Shown here in pieces: positions 63,934 through 64,000 of a stretch of DNA of 64,000 nt. Each line of letters starts with the position of its first letter. Positions within the stretch are counted from its first letter, which is position 1. The notes beneath the pieces were generated by a model. It saw nothing but the letters and a program-made list of their open reading frames with translations. It was not told the origin of the DNA and did not search any database. This stretch comes from Variovorax sp. PAMC26660 (GTDB lineage: Bacteria > Pseudomonadota > Gammaproteobacteria > Burkholderiales > Burkholderiaceae_C): positions 4,331,501-4,395,500 of the forward strand of contig NZ_CP060295.1 of the NCBI RefSeq assembly GCF_014302995.1, given 5' to 3'. A program made the translations under genes and the position numbers.

Positions 63934-64000
63934 ATGACCTCGTACCGAGACAACCCCGATGCCATCCGTGCACTGGTGCAGAACGACCGCGTGCATCGCG
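63934..64000 (+). CDS. Probable Rieske ring-hydroxylating oxygenase alpha subunit (5' end only)
   Basis: Only the first 22 codons are in the window: MTSYRDNPDAIRALVQNDRVHR. This resembles the N-termini of aromatic-ring dioxygenase alpha subunits, just before the Rieske domain. The preceding gene encodes a cognate-type reductase. The start has an AGGAG site (ccaggagccg). The assignment is mostly contextual. Confidence 0.5.
   Translation, partial: MTSYRDNPDAIRALVQNDRVHR

Overview
The window is about 64 kb of high-GC chromosomal DNA from a betaproteobacterium, most likely Comamonadaceae and probably Variovorax. This is inferred from protein families, base composition and gene order: argF-argD next to a DUF3579 gene, rpsT and murJ; purM/hda/pcnB/folK; rpsP-rimM-trmD-rplS. 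No database was searched. I see no rRNA, tRNA, CRISPR array, insertion sequence or prophage. The window is densely coding and starts and ends inside genes.

Layout. 1-465: 5' part of an XRE/MmyB-type regulator with a palindromic operator candidate, divergent from a small membrane protein. 1051-1295: first copy of a 245-bp double-hairpin repeat, then aconitase (acnA), a membrane C13 peptidase and a YfcE-type phosphoesterase. 6541-13429: an iron-import block, EfeU-EfeO-EfeB plus a second M75 lipoprotein-like EfeM, then FeoA-FeoB and a small Cys-rich membrane protein. A FAD monooxygenase follows.

14644-17550: a reverse transcriptase with retron-type motifs, preceded by a structured non-coding segment that folds like msr-msd (outer inverted repeat, two short hairpins, one long hairpin) and followed on the same strand by an ankyrin/SMI1-like protein. 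This is the best candidate in the window for an undescribed system. 17592-20402: the kynurenine operon kynB-kynU-kynA. Then come two small overlapping genes, argD-argF, a DUF3579 gene, rpsT, murJ, a SirB1-type protein and a VOC protein.

27571-29842: a self-contained ECF42-type unit, with a promoter of the expected TGTCGA-17-CGAC form, two DGPF (YCII) proteins and a sigma factor with a long C-terminal extension. Next are an M14 peptidase, the second copy of the double-hairpin repeat (31523-31764), and an isochorismatase/DJ-1/GlxA-regulator operon. Housekeeping genes follow: perM-like, purM, hda, pcnB, folK, a TRIC channel, a DUF47-pit phosphate pair, rpsP-rimM-trmD-rplS, Nudix, cobD-like, hisC, rsgA, a pterin dehydratase, M48 peptidase, orn and a DEAD-box helicase.

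54746-64000: a catabolic region. Four overlapping genes (opine-type dehydrogenase, 3-hydroxyacyl-CoA dehydrogenase, alpha/beta hydrolase, quinone oxidoreductase) converge on a MarR regulator. Divergent from MarR is a two-subunit indolepyruvate:ferredoxin oxidoreductase, a flavin/[2Fe-2S] reductase and the first 22 codons of a probable Rieske oxygenase. Together these suggest MarR-controlled breakdown of an aromatic or indolic acid; the substrate is not readable from sequence.
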